Source: Onthophagus taurus
Taxonomy: Eukaryota > Arthropoda > Insecta > Coleoptera > Scarabaeidae
Reading direction: 5' to 3'
DNA length: 64,000 nt
Assembly (NCBI RefSeq): GCF_036711975.1
Contig: NC_091976.1
Span: forward strand, 20,522,001 to 20,586,000
Below the pieces are notes generated by a model, which worked only from the letters and a program-made list of their open reading frames with translations, searched no databases and had not been told where the DNA came from. Of this stretch, positions 47,424-59,814 are shown piece after piece. Numbering within the stretch: position 1 is the first letter of the stretch; the number at the start of each line of letters is the position of its first letter. The position numbers and the translations under genes are program-made.

Positions 47424-47660
47424 ATGAACTCACTAAAATACAATCACAAAGAAAAATTGAAACGATCTCAATTCCAACAACCTCCATTGTTCAAAATTGG
47501 AAAAAAGATTTATTTTACTTCCCCCAGCGAGTTTAACAACTTCTTAACACGCGATTGGTCGGATTTACTAATGCGTTTCGATCCTACAGGTGTATTTAAG
47601 CAGAAAACGGTGCCCGGTTCTCCTACAGATTTTATTTATCCTTTGTTTAGTTCGAGTTAA
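47424..47660 (+). CDS. Possible small protein of 78 residues
   Basis: An ATG-initiated frame just upstream of the CAP gene, in the same direction. It is basic at the start and contains SPSEFNNFLTRDWSDLLMRF and PTGVFKQKTVPGSPTDFIYP, a composition more like real protein than random AT-rich sequence. No signal peptide and no known domain. It could instead be part of the leader of the CAP transcript, whose ATG follows 25 bp after its stop. Confidence 0.35.
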   Translation: MNSLKYNHKEKLKRSQFQQPPLFKIGKKIYFTSPSEFNNFLTRDWSDLLMRFDPTGVFKQKTVPGSPTDFIYPLFSSS

Positions 47661-47685
47661 GTGCAACTATATAAAACTTATAAAC

Positions 47686-49209
47686 ATGTTCAATTTACGG
47701 TTAAACAACAAATTTTTAACTTCTTTTATATTTGTCAGTTTTCTTTTAATTGCCAATGGTGTTCAAAGGGATTATTGCGATTTAAAATGCAAAAGTGGTA
47801 ATCAAATTTTTACTCACACCGTTTGCCAAAGAACCAAAGACGTAAGTTGAATGAAAATATTTTTTTTAATTCACGTTTTATTAACAGTTGAAGTGTAGTT
47901 AATGATGTAACTTTAATAAATCCAACCTTGTATTTATTGTTACAAAACAATGTTATTACAACGTATTTTTAACTTTAATTTATCTTTTTCCGATCTATTT
48001 TTATACGAATCATTTTTTTCCTCTATTATAAAGAAATGTGGTCCTCATCAAAGATGCGGTTCTGAATTTCAAGTTATTAAAATCGACGATAAAATGAAAC
48101 ATTTTATAGTTAATCTTCATAATGATTTAAGGAATAAAGTCGCTTCTGGTAATGAAACTAGGGGATTACAACCATCAGCTATGAATATGAAAGTTATGGT
48201 AATTATTACTAATTTTTTTTAATGAGATTCTTTTAATTATTTTTTTTCGTGTCTTTTTAGACTTATGATTCTGAATTAGAATATATAGCTCAATGTTGGG
48301 CAAATACTTGCAATGCAAGTCCATTAAAACATGATAAATGTCGAAGAACAAGTAAGTAAATATTATTAGTAAAGATAAAATTAAGTTTTCGTGGAGCATC
48401 TAATTCGCAAAAAAGTAGGCAAACATAAGAAATACTTCAGTAATAGTGAAACCAATTGTAACCACACTACTATAAAACAGCTCACTGGGTATCATTGCCG
48501 GTCCTAAGCTTTCAGTATATTCTTCTATTAAAGAATCCAGAACAGCTACCAAGTCATCAAATATGTTATTTTCACATGTGTGGTCACTCAACATTTTTGC
48601 TAGCTCTGGAAAATGTTCTAACTTTTATCAAAACTTGTACAATACTCATTTTATTGAATTTTATTTTTAAATAAAATAACTTTTTTTAAGGATTTTTTGA
48701 TCATATTGGTCAAAATTTAGCTTACGTAAAAAGCACCGCTCTCAATATCGGATTAAAATATGCCATAGAAACGATGATAATGCATTGGTATGATGAAGTT
48801 GCGATATTCGATAGTGAATGGGTTAAATCTACACAACCAAGGTTAGAAATGTTAACAAAAAATTTAACAAAATAAAAAAAAGTAAAAGATTTTGTTTAAC
48901 GAATCTAAAATAATTAACATTGACATTTTGATAATTCCTTTGCGTCTTCCTCATATTTCTAGAGGTTCAATTAAAGTCGGACATTATACGCAAATGGTTT
49001 GGGCGGATACAAATCGAATTGGTTGCGGATTATCTTTTTACACCAAAACGAGCCAAAAAACTAACCGAAAGTGGTATCATTATTTTCTGGTGTGTAATTA
49101 TGGGCCTGGAGGTAATTATATCGGTTTACCTGTTTACAAGGAAGGTCCATCTTGTAAAGCATGCAAGAATGGAGTCTGTAATAAAAAGTATTCTTCATTA
49201 TGTGATTAA
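47686..49209 (+). CDS. Secreted CAP-superfamily protein (antigen 5 / venom allergen-like)
   Basis: Five exons, 47686-47841, 48034-48198, 48261-48351, 48691-48841 and 48963-49209, give 269 residues, normal for insect antigen-5-like proteins. Exon 1 encodes a signal peptide (FLTSFIFVSFLLIANG) followed by DYCDLKC. The CAP domain has IVNLHNDLRNKVASGNE, DSELEYIAQCWANTC, DHIGQNLAY, and the two signature motifs GHYTQMVWADTNRIGCG and CNYGPGGNYIG. The protein ends in a Cys-rich tail (CKACKNGVCNKKYSSLCD). Family members are extracellular; their function in non-venomous insects is largely unknown, so the allergen name describes the family, not a proven activity. The frame is intact and all borders are standard. 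Exon 3 is short and its intron (339 bp) is the longest in the gene. Confidence 0.93.
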
Positions 49210-49239
49210 GAACAAAGTATTTATGTTTTAATTTTTTGA

Positions 49240-49245
49240 AATAAA
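49240..49245 (+). terminator. Poly(A) signal of the CAP gene
   Basis: AATAAA about 30 bp after the stop codon. Confidence 0.55.
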
Positions 49246-49259
49246 TATATTTTTTTAGT

Positions 49260-49860
49260 AAAGATTAAGTTTTTTTTAATTAGATAAGATTTTAAAAGTT
49301 AAATACATAAGTTTTGAAACCAAGTTACTAATGGTTATAAGCCTCTCTATTTGCTTTGCTAATGAACTAAAGGATTTCCGTTTGTCCCGTTTACTTTGAT
49401 GACCCTCTAATTGTTACATGAATCGGTTTTCAGTCTTTGTGTTAATTATCCACCCTATATTTAAACACAAACTTCTTTTTTTTCCATTTTTTTATTCATA
49501 ACAGTTTCTTATAATGTTTACAAATCGAAAAATAAAAAATTATAATCACAACTTCTTTTTATTTTGATTTAAACTTAATTTATTTAAATTCTATTTTTTT
49601 TTTCATCGACTAACTACAAAGTACAAAACTTGTTTAGTTTTTATTTTTCTTTATAACTTGTTTTTTTTTTAAATTGACTTCTTACATTTTTTTTTTTTTA
49701 AGATAAATCTGATATTTTGATATCATCAACAAATTTTAAAAATTAAATAAAATTGATTTATACTCTACGAGATGATTCAGTTGCGCAAGTTCATTTTTGG
49801 ATTTCCTGAAGTCTTATTTGTAATAGATAACTTGATTTTGAAACAAGACATCTTTTCCTT
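49260..49860. other. Intergenic, AT-rich
   Basis: T-rich runs and no recognisable gene or repeat. Confidence 0.4.
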
Positions 49861-49861
49861 T

Positions 49862-51195
49862 GCATATTGCCAAATTAGATTGTGATTCAGATGGCTATTC
49901 TGCACAGTTTAAAATCAAGCAGAACGCTATAGGTTCAAACTTTCCATTTTATTGTACTATTACTTTTTCTGTATTTGCACCCTTACCACGTGAAATTCCG
50001 TCCCAAAAATTATCAGGAGTGTTTCTAGGTACATAGTTTATTTTTGGAAACACTTTCATTACTAGAAGATTCGATCTCAACATATTGGGAAATTTTTCAA
50101 AAACGTCTAACTTCATTATTCCATTGCCAAAGTTGATGCCAGAATTACTTTTGATGCTTCAGATATTGGTAATCCATAGATCTCCTTAACGCTTGATTGC
50201 TAAGATATGGGACGCTACTGTTATGTAACAGTGTCTGCGATAAATTTGGTCACAGGTTCGAACTGGGTAAGGTCGTGTTTAGTTGATTTCAAAAGAAATT
50301 AGTAGTGGTGAAGGGAAGTAAGTAACAACACGATTGATTTATAAGACGTCTGAAAGAAAACCATTTGCTTCGTGTGGATTGGAAATCTCTCCGGGCTCTG
50401 GCCATCACACACCAAATTTTATACTACATTGAATATCTAAGAAATGCCTGAAATATATTTTTTCTAAACCTAACATGACACCTTTGTAATAGACGTATAG
50501 AAAAGGTACACTCAGTGCGGAAACACTGCGGAACAAGAACCTTAAGTTGTAAACAATCTCGTTATTAAGTAATCATTGAAATGGTGAACATCGTGATTTT
50601 GCCATAAAAGTGTTTAACAGAAATAATGGTAGGAAGGTTTGCAGAGAGAAATGTGACGTTATTTCAGTTTAGAAAATGATGGTCGAGTTCTCTTGAAACC
50701 TTATGGAACCTTAGAGAAATGTGTTTGCCGAATTAGTAAGAGTAAAACAGTTACCAAAAAAGTTTCTGAGATAAAGTATGTAGGTAAAATGTTAATCTAT
50801 GCCAGTCTACCAGATGTCTATCTACGTTAATCTATCAGATGCAAGGTAAAAGACTGGTAGCCAAGATCAAAGTTCGGTTCGAAAAGTATACAGCATTTTA
50901 GAAGATCCTACTAGATCCTTCAATTTTTCAAACTGTAAATACCTCTGTGTTTAAGACATTGTTATTATACCACCCCATTATGACATCCAAACATTTCTAA
51001 AGATGTGCACGATTCTTAAAAAATGATCAATTTGATAAAGACTGTGTGATGAGTCAACATCAAAGAAATGGCGAACTTCAGAACAAACTCCCAATGGATA
51101 TTTAGCGCGTACAATTTAAATAAAAACTAAGCTATCATTATCCAAGTAATTCATAGATATGCCAAGGAGAAGAACAACTCTGGAAACCTTATGGA
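49862..51195. repeat. Dispersed repeat, copy 1
   Basis: This segment matches 58,030-59,425 in direct orientation over most of its length, with indels. Shared landmarks include CACGTGAAATTCCGTCCCAA, TCGAACTGGGTAAGGTCGTG, AAAATGATGGTCGAGTTCTC and ATGCCAAGGAGAAGAACAA at the right edge. Neither copy has an intact reading frame. It is probably an old transposon family with unclear class. Confidence 0.85.
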
Positions 51196-52060
51196 ACCGT
51201 ACGGAGCCCGCGATTTCAGTTTGTAAGGAAATAAATTAGAAACTACTAGTTATAGTGAGAATTTTCCATTTTGATTTAAAATTTCATGCATACTAGTTGC
51301 AGGTTGTGCAAGAACTGATGGAGAATGATCACCAGTTCATTATCAAATGGTATTTTCCTGCTATTAACCATACTGATTTACTAGAAATCATATCTAAATG
51401 TTTAATGTAAATAGAACAAGATTGCAGCTGTGGGGTATTTCGATTCTGAGGAAGAGTTTATAAATGTCACACCGAGTTATGAGCATGCTACCCATTATAG
51501 GTGTAAAATCCGCCCAAAAAAGCTTGATATAAGGAAGTTGAAGTTTGTCAAAATAATGACTTAGGTTGCTAAAATCTAGTCTGTGAAACTTTGAAATAGT
51601 CATGTGATAATAAATACACAATTGTACAGTTTTTATATTAGAAGAGTTCAGAAACTAAAAGCCAAAAGGTTAATTCAACTTATAGATGCCAACAGTTATG
51701 GTCTTTGGCATTCACAACTTTGCAGATATCAGCGTCTACCATGAAGGTTTGCAAAAAGGGCAAAAGAGGTGATATACATGCCATGCAAATACTTGGCCAT
51801 AAATATTACGTTAAACCACATTGTTTTTCTTAGTGCAAAATGTCTGGGACGAAAGAAGCACTATGCCATGATGCTCTTTCTGTATCTAAATACATCGTTA
51901 CCTTAAGCAGTTACACTATTTACATCGAATAACATAAGGAAGGAGTCACATTCATCTCCTACCAGTAAGAACAAAGAAAGTTAATGTACCTAATATCCTT
52001 CAAGTTAAATATAAGTCTTGGAATAAACATTGATATGATATTTCCATGTTAGTCTTGTTT
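51196..52060. other. Unassigned intergenic sequence
   Basis: No gene. A frame with stops between 51,660 and 52,040 looks like decayed coding sequence but could not be named. Confidence 0.35.
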
Positions 52061-52760
52061 TTAAATAAACTTCCAGACACTTTATTGTATTTTCATTAGT
52101 TTTCCATTCAATCTGTTGGTCATTAATGACTAACTGTTGACGGTTTCTTATTCTTTTTAGTGTAAACATTTTTGCAGCACTTTTTTCTTGATTTATTTCT
52201 AAGTTCTATAGATTTAGCCATTTATTTATCTTTTGCGCGTTTATTTGTAATTTTCTTATTGTTGAAGTAAGATCATAGTCTTTGGTGAATAGGACTCTGT
52301 CATCAGCGAACATTGCTAGGTGATCATCAATAATTTGGATGATATCGTGCATATGTGTATTAAAAATAATTGGAAATAAGACACTTCCTGCTCGAATAGA
52401 TGATTTAGAGGAGATTCAGTTGTGGATTTCGATAGAAAAGGTTCATGTGATATTGAAAAACATTTTGCTTGAGAATTTTGTATTTTAACCCAATCAGCCA
52501 AATTTGATCAAAAGCTTGTGTCACATTTCGTATACATTCGGTCAACCAATCTCTGGAGTTGCTGAATTGTTGAGTGTCCTTGTTTGAAGCCGAATTAGAA
52601 AAGTTTTTGTATAATTACTTCTAATTTTGAATTTCTGATCTAAGAAGCGTTTCATGAACACTTTATACACGCCAAAGGAATAGTGATCAGGATAACTTTT
52701 TTGAAATGGATGGGACAGGAAATGGTGTAACGTTGAATAAACCAAAAACTGGACCGTGAT
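52061..52760 (-). mobile_element. Jockey-like reverse transcriptase relic
   Basis: From right to left on the minus strand: VYKVFMKRFLDQKFKIRSN, FGFKQGHSTIQQLQRLVDRM, RAGSVLFPIIFNTHMHDI, IDDHLAMFADDRVLF with the catalytic FADD, then KLQINAQKINKWLNL and NLEINQEKSAAKMFTLKR. The order is that of a non-LTR reverse transcriptase from fingers to thumb. Frames change several times. Confidence 0.85.
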
Positions 52761-52948
52761 CGATATAAATGGTATTAATAAGAAAAATAAGCAAGAAATG
52801 CTTTAAACAGAACTCTCAATAATGATTGAATTTTTATTATCTCAACTGAATCATCTTGTATTATAATAATAATGTTTGAGTATTTACAAGAAACATTGAG
52901 GAAAAAACGAACACATTCAGTTTTTTTAATTTCTAATCGATTTTAACA

Positions 52949-55900
52949 CTAAGAATCTTCAGTTCCCGGACTTCTGCACAAAATCGTTGTCGTTGACACA
53001 ACCGTAATTAGAATGAAGATGACTAAAAAAATTCTATCTAAAATAATCGAAGTTTGTTTCCATTCGAGTTCCGTGAGTTCTCTTCTTTCTTGATCGGCTA
53101 AACGTTGATCGTTTCGATCGATACTCGTATGGACTTTGTTTAACATCCGGATAATTTGGGTTTCAAACCCATCTGGGGGAGTAACAAAAAAAAATTAATT
53201 AAGCCATTAAACTTTTCTCGGTTCAAATTTTCGCCCTGTTTAACCTCCTTCTTTTCTAAACCAAACAATTAGGTTTGCGAAGAAAAGCAAACGATTTAAA
53301 TTTAAACTTGTTGGTAGTAAGTTTCGGTTGGAATTCAAAAGGAACTTCGATGTACGAAAGTAAAACGTAAATTGCTTTACTTAAACGTTCGGATTTTGTG
53401 TACCAAATCCGAAGATCTATACCTTTTATATTCTTGTTTGAGTTGATAATGGCCGATAAGTTCCGATTCCAATTGGAATCGTTATCAAAAACGATTACTT
53501 TTATAATTTTAAACTTTATTTAAATACTTAAATATTCAAGGGATTAACGGACAATTGGATGTTAAGCTTTCCGTTTTCAATGCGGTTAAGAGCAATCTAG
53601 AAGCGTAAACACGAGATCTTGAATTTGTAAAAGGGATTACCTCACCCGTTAAACCTCAATATGTCTTAGCAAACGCAATTTAACTTGGTGTAAGATTACG
53701 CTAGAGAATCAATAAATCTTGTTATTTTAAAATTTTTGTTTTTAACCGGCTCCTCCGCCATAATTTAATTTATTTTAAACTAAATATACCTAAAAGAAAT
53801 TGAAATAAATACCAGGATTTTCTGGTTTGTGTCTTGGTAAGAATCGTGGTGATCTTTGTTGCCTAGGTTGAAGAAAATACCCATCTTCTTGGGCGTGCTT
53901 ATCTGTCCAAGGCCATGGAGTATCCAATCGAGTTCCTGTTTGAGGATTTATTTCCTAAAATAAAATAGAACCACATAATTAATTTAAATCGTTTCATATT
54001 GATTTGGAATAAATATCCTGAAACAACAACAAACGTAATTTAAAACTTGTTTAAATTATTTAACCAATTGTTTAAATTACCAATTGAACTGAATTTCGGG
54101 TCGTTCTTTTAATTATTTTATTTAAAACTAACCTGTACTTTAGCACCACGGTGCGCAGCTGTTGAATTGTCAAAGTTCATGAATATCAGCTTTCCCATTC
54201 TGTCTAACACGACAGTTCTAACTATATTCGGAACCGGTGTTCCTCTCACACCTCTGTGATAAATATTTAATGTTACCACTGAGAGCCCAGATGCAAAAGT
54301 TACCAAGCAAATACTTGTTCCATAATAAAGACCTAAAAATTGTTTTAAATTCATTTAATTGTTTATGTTTATTAATTTTTTTTTAGAATGATTTTTTGTT
54401 GGTTGATTGATTTTCGTTGTAACAACCCTCGAAGCTTGTCGCGAATATTGCCATAAACCGTCCAGAATGCAACATTACAACCCAATCAGTACTCGAAAAA
54501 CGACCATAAAAAAAGTATTGGCACTAAACCCCGACAATTTTTCGTGCAGATTCGAAGTTGGGGAATTATGCGAAAGTATAAAAATCGATCCTGTTCCTCC
54601 CCCCCGGAGGCCGTAAAAAATCGTTTGTTTGGGTTTAACATCGACGTAAATTTGCGTTTTTAAGACCCCTTGTTCTTTATATAGACATTTTTTACTACCT
54701 CTTTTTATAAATAAAATCGATTATTTCGATTTTAATTTTTTATTAAGAAAATTGGATATTTTTAAACTTTTTTATCAAAAAACTTTAAGATGTACCATCC
54801 ATCATCATAAAAATTCATTTTTCGTTTATATTTCGTTTTTAATCCATCAAAAACTTTTCTTATCTTTATCCAAAATATTATAATTTAACTTATAACTTAT
54901 TGTTAGCTTAAACTTGTTAATTGCGAAGTCAATAACATGTTTTGATGAGGATCTTAAATCCCGAGGGTTTAACCCCTCGTTTCGCTTTTATCTACTTTGT
55001 GTTTATTTTTCTTGTTTCCGGTTAAAATAATAACCCTTCAGGCTTTTAATAACGTTTACGAAAATTGTTATAGGATAAAAGAACACATTTTCTATTTTTT
55101 AAATTACTTTTTTTTCGAGGGAACGCGAAGAAAATTCGATTCGATTTAATTGAACGCCGTTTCAGTTTGGGGTCTAATAATTTCACGCGACAGAAGATGT
55201 CAAGTTACATTTTGATAGGTTGTAATGGCGTTGACCATCACGTTATCGGCGCTAAGAACGAGGAGGACCCTGGAGAGTTTGTCAAGGGAGAAGGGTCGTA
55301 AAGAAAGAATTCCGTGCGAGAAATAAATCCACGTCTGGAGATCCGTAATTAAAAAATAATTGGCCAATTATAACGCGAACCTAATTTCCCGGTTTTGGGC
55401 ACAACGAATATTAATTGCCTTTGAAATCAAGTGGCTAGAATGCAAATTTCTGTTTACGAATATTACCAAAACCATAAAAATTAATTACATTTTTTTAATT
55501 GTGATTTCTAAAAGAATTTTTTTCTACTTACTTATTAATGGTGTTTTTTCGGTTGGCGGTAAAGTTTCTCTTATGGTCATCAGGAAGACTGTCATTGATA
55601 ATAATGCGCTGATACCTAAAGTTACTTTTTCACCTGATTCCGAAGGCACGTAAAAGACCAAAAGAGCTAAAATCAAAAATGTATTCGATTTATTAACAAA
55701 AAATTTACCTATGTACTTTGTTTTTCCACCTACTTTACAAGCCGACATCTTCGTTGTCTTTAGAGATAACGAAATATTAAATACACCACTAAAAAACTTT
55801 GTTATTTCTTCATCTAAACCTTTTGTCTCGTCAATATCATGCTATCAATGGCGGAAAAAATACACATAATAAACTCATTTTGTGCAGGGTGGGCAAATTT

Positions 55901-57871
55901 GGGTGTTATTATAGGCTATCTCAGAAACTATAAGAGATACGAAAAAAGTAGATGCCATGTCTCGGTCTCTTTTTCCGAGACTAATCAATCCCGCAAAAAC
56001 CAAATCTCTATCTTCTTTTGTTTTTATGTTATAATCGAAAAGTCAAATTTTAGCGATTTCGAAAAATGCTCATATTTCGTTTATTTTTGAAATTAGATAA
56101 ATGGGGTTAATACATTCTACAGGCACTTTTTTAAGTAGAATATACTGTCGTTGAAAAATTTTAAACATAGCTGATAATTTTTGAGATATAACATAAAGTT
56201 GTATTTTTTTAAATACAAACTATGGTTGATTATGATGTTATTGAACAGAGCATATTTTTAGCTTTCCAATGATGTATCGCACGCATGATGTATCTGCAGA
56301 AAATAAGTGTTTTTTTTCAATTCTAAAATATTAAAGATTAAAATTTAAATTTTTAATTATAGTAGGCGAGGAAAACGCTAAATGCTACTTAGTTACTATA
56401 GCAACGTGAGTTTACGTAACGAGTTTCCCGTTTAAGAAGTTCCGCATTATCTTTAAATAAAACGATAAAATTAAATATAGAATATATTGGAGTCCGCTTT
56501 GAAGATGATACGTAAGTCTTCATATCCATAAGTCCGCTCCCAGTTTATGATCCCTAATTTCCTCTATCTCACCCAATTTCAAAAGAAAATATTGCTGATA
56601 TCAAAAAACTTCTAAATCTTATGTTTGGGGAAAACTGGGAAAATACTACCGAAGATTTCATTCGTTGATTCCGAACTGTTCTAACCTTTCAACCAGCAAG
56701 TTTAGTAGAAGAAGATGACAGTTTGTGACTGTTTAGTTCCTGAAGTTGTTGTTCATATTAATTATTCATTAATACATTTCTTGTATTTTTAATAAACAAA
56801 CTTTACTTGCTAACCATTTTTTATTGGTGAACAAAGTCAGGGATAAGATGTTGAGAAATTTAAATTAACTATTCAAAGTTTTTATTCGTTGGTACAAAAC
56901 CAAGTTTATCCTGAATAATAGCACAAAACCACCTTTATTATTTATTGTCCTGACCCGCCTACTATAATCAAAATTTTGAATAATTTGGCGCTTACTATTT
57001 TGGAATTGAAAATTAACGCTTATTTTCTGCAAGGACACCATACATGCGATACATCATTGGAAAGGTAAAAGTATGCTCTTTTCAGTAACATCATAATCAA
57101 GTATAGTTTGTGTTTAAAAAAACACAACTTTGTGTTGTATCTCAAAAATCATCAAGTATATTTAAAATTTTTCAACGGCAGTATATTCTACTTAAAAAAG
57201 TGTCTTAAGAACGTATCAACCCCATTTCTCTACATTGAAAAATAAAAGAAATATGAGCATTTTTTGAAATCACGAAAATTTGACTTTTTGGCTATAACTT
57301 AAAAACAAAAGAAGATAGAGGTTGTGTGTTTGCGGGATTGGATTAGTCTCGAAAAAAGAGACCGGGACATGGCACCTACTTTTTTCGTATCTCTTATAGT
57401 TTCTGAGATAGCCTATAATAACACCCAAATTTGCCCACCCTGTACATAATGAGTTTATTAGGTACATGGTGATGGTCTTTCCGGAATTGATATCATGATA
57501 GTGACAGATCAAAAGTTTTAGATGAAGAAAAGATTAAGCGTTTTAATGGTGTATTTAATATTTTGCTATCTCTAAAGGCTACGAAGATATCGGCTTGTAA
57601 AGTAGGTGGAAAAACAAGGGTAAAGTTGCCGCAGGGGTAAAAAGTGTAACTTACCAATACAATTTATAAGTATACAAGGTAAAATTAAATTAAAAACGTA
57701 AAACATGGGTCTTCTACGTAATTTTATCGTATACGTTATGTCCGGATAAGGCTCCGGGCAACAAGAATAATACTCAATGTGACGAACTGCGTAAAAATTC
57801 ACTAAATCAAATTCTCCGTTAGCTTGATAATTGCTGACGTCGCCTTCTTCAGTTTGTTTAACTAATTCCAC
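52949..57871 (-). CDS. Nicotinic acetylcholine receptor alpha-type subunit, 3' part (M1-M4)
   Basis: Five exons, 57871-57655, 55666-55532, 54332-54133, 53954-53813 and 53172-52949, keep one frame and end in TAG at 52,949. The first enters in phase 0, so the signal peptide and most of the ligand-binding domain are missing, presumably encoded by exons to the right of the window or in the unassigned 58-64 kb. [14 protein letters not shown] carries the vicinal Cys pair that defines alpha subunits. M1 is [20 protein letters not shown]. The M2 region reads [20 protein letters not shown], with the GEK of a cation-selective channel. M3 is [21 protein letters not shown]4 is [19 protein letters not shown]. 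The [10 protein letters not shown] loop suggests a divergent subunit nearer to alpha9/10-like genes than to the core insect alpha1-7 set (from memory). The receptor mediates fast cholinergic transmission in insect neurons. Confidence 0.93.
53173..53812. other. Intron of the acetylcholine receptor gene
   Basis: Longest of the three introns in the M3-M4 part of the gene (640 bp). No recognisable insertion. Confidence 0.6.
54360..55531. other. Intron between the M2 and M3 exons
   Basis: 1.2-kb intron, AT-rich on the left. A plus-strand frame of 69 codons at 54,407-54,616 is not recognised. Around 55,140-55,340 the base composition is more balanced, but no gene is supported. Confidence 0.5.
55730..57620. 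mobile_element. Inverted-repeat element in the acetylcholine receptor intron
   Basis: The arms 55,730-56,372 and 56,948-57,620 are inverted copies of about 640-670 bp with indels (shared GGGTGGGCAAATTTGGGTGT, GCCTATAATAACACCC, ATGATGTATCGCA and CGGCTTGTAAAGTAGGTGG). They surround a roughly 575-bp centre. The whole lies in the intron that separates the M1 exon from the M2 exon. The repeated 80-codon open frames in the arms are by-products. No transposase is seen and I could not fix a target duplication, so this could be a non-autonomous DNA transposon with long inverted ends or a locally inverted duplication. Confidence 0.8.
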
Positions 57872-58029
57872 CTGGTAATGAAAGAAAGGAACATTATCAA
57901 ATCAAATTGCAATAATTTACTGCAATTAAAATATTTTAATACATTTGTTTAAATATTTAAAATATCGGACTCGAATTTGTGATAATTTAAGCCCAGAATA
58001 ATAAGACTTCTCAAACCATCTAATCTTTT

Positions 58030-59425
58030 GCTTTGCATAATGAAATTAGATTGTGGTTCAGTTGACTATTGCGCACACTTTGAGATTAAGCAGAACGCTA
58101 TAGGTCTAAACTTTCCATTTTATTGTAGTATTACATTTTCTGTATACAGAAACTTGTAGGAAACCTCAAAATAGTCGTATTTGCTCCCTTATCACGTGAA
58201 ATTCCGTCCCAAAAACTATCAGGAGTGCTTCTAGGTATATAGTTTTTGTTGGAAACACTTTCATTACTAGAAGATTCGTTCCCAACGTATTGGGGGATTT
58301 TTCAAAAACGCGTATCTTAATTATTCCATTGCCAAAGTTTGCTCGCGTATGCTTATCGTGTTTAATATGATTTTCTATACCTATAAGACTAAGAAAAGAT
58401 TAGTAGGTTTGATGCCAGAAATACTACTAAATCCATTGATGTCTACAACGCTTGATTGCTAAGGTATGAGACGCTACTTTTAGGTGTCTGTGTCTGCGAA
58501 AGGTTTAGTCATAGGTTCGAACTGGGTAAGGTCGTGTTTAATTGATTTCAAAGGAAACTAGTCGTGCTGAAGGGAGGTAAGGAACGACATGATAGATTTA
58601 TAAGAGGTGTGAGGAGAAAACCATTTGCTTCGTGTTACACCAAATTTCACACTATATAGAATTTCTAAGAATTGCCCTTTGAAAAGTTATCTTCAGTGCG
58701 GAAATAGTGCGCAACAGGGACCTTAAGTTGTAAATAATCTCGTCAATTAGAAATCATTGATCATTGAAAATGGCCAACATCGTGATTTTGCCATAAAAGT
58801 GTTTAATAGAAATAATGGCAGGAAGATGCGTAGAGAGAAGGCTGACGCTATTTCAGTTTAGAAAATGATGGTCGAGTTCTCTTAAAACCTTATGCAACCT
58901 TACAGAACCCGCGGTATTCGGTTCGTAGCAAAAAAGTTTCTGAAATAAAATATGTCCAGATAAAATGTTAATCTATGCCAGTCTATCAGATGTCTCTGTG
59001 TTAATCTATCAGATGCAAAGCAAAAGATTGGCAGCAAAGATCAAAGTTAGGTTCGAGAGGTATACAGGATTTTAGAAGATTCTACCAGATTCAACTTTTC
59101 AAACTGTAAATACCTCTGTGTTTAAGACAAACTATAATTATTGATAGTTGTTTTACATGAAATTAATGTTCACATGACATCCAAACATTTGGAAAAACGT
59201 GCACGATAGAGATATTCTTACAGAATGATCAATTTCATAAAGACTATGTGATGATGAATCAACATCAAAAAATAGCAGACTTCAGAACAAACTCCCAAAT
59301 GGACTCAAAATAAAACAAGTTATAGGTAAAACTAATCCAATGGATATTTAGCGCGTACAACTAATGCAAAAACTAAGCTATCATTATCCAAGTAATTCAT
59401 AGATATGCCAAGGAGAAGAACAATC
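58030..59425. repeat. Dispersed repeat, copy 2
   Basis: Second, slightly longer copy of the repeat at 49,862-51,195, in the same orientation, with extra blocks near 58,130-58,180, 58,330-58,420 and 59,290-59,350. The two copies bracket the acetylcholine receptor exons seen in this window. Confidence 0.85.
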
Positions 59426-59810
59426 ATCTATTCACAGTCACTACAGAAGAAATAAAGATTTTTATGGCAGCCTTGTTATTGAGCCCCTTATCTAGAGAAA
59501 GACTCTCAATATTTAATTTATTAAATGATACTTGTGAAGATAATTTTATTGATATTAACTATATACTCAAACAATGAGATAAAATCAAATTTGTAAAAAC
59601 AACTGTTCTACTACTTTATTAAAGAATCCTCCAAGTTATCGGCAATGATAAACTAAATAATAAATTAAGCTATCTGAAAGCTTTTCGTTGCAACATACAA
59701 TGTCTAAAATACAGTGTGATAAAAATTACTGGGTTGAGTTGGGTTAGATTTTTGTAACTTATCTAACATCGATTGTGAATTAATAGAGATTTCAGTATAG
59801 TGTACAATAA
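59426..59810. other. Possible transposase remnant, not assigned
   Basis: The plus strand has LFTVTTEEIKIFMAALLLS and PLSRERLSIFNLLNDT in one frame (59,430-59,540), reminiscent of the start of a piggyBac-type transposase domain, but too short to be sure. It follows directly on the dispersed repeat, so it may belong to the same element family. Confidence 0.35.
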
Positions 59811-59814
59811 GCAT

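Noticed and set aside
55839..57512. Matching 80-codon frames containing [19 protein letters not shown] in the two inverted arms
   Set aside because: Identical because the arms are inverted copies. Both end quickly and have no upstream coding context.
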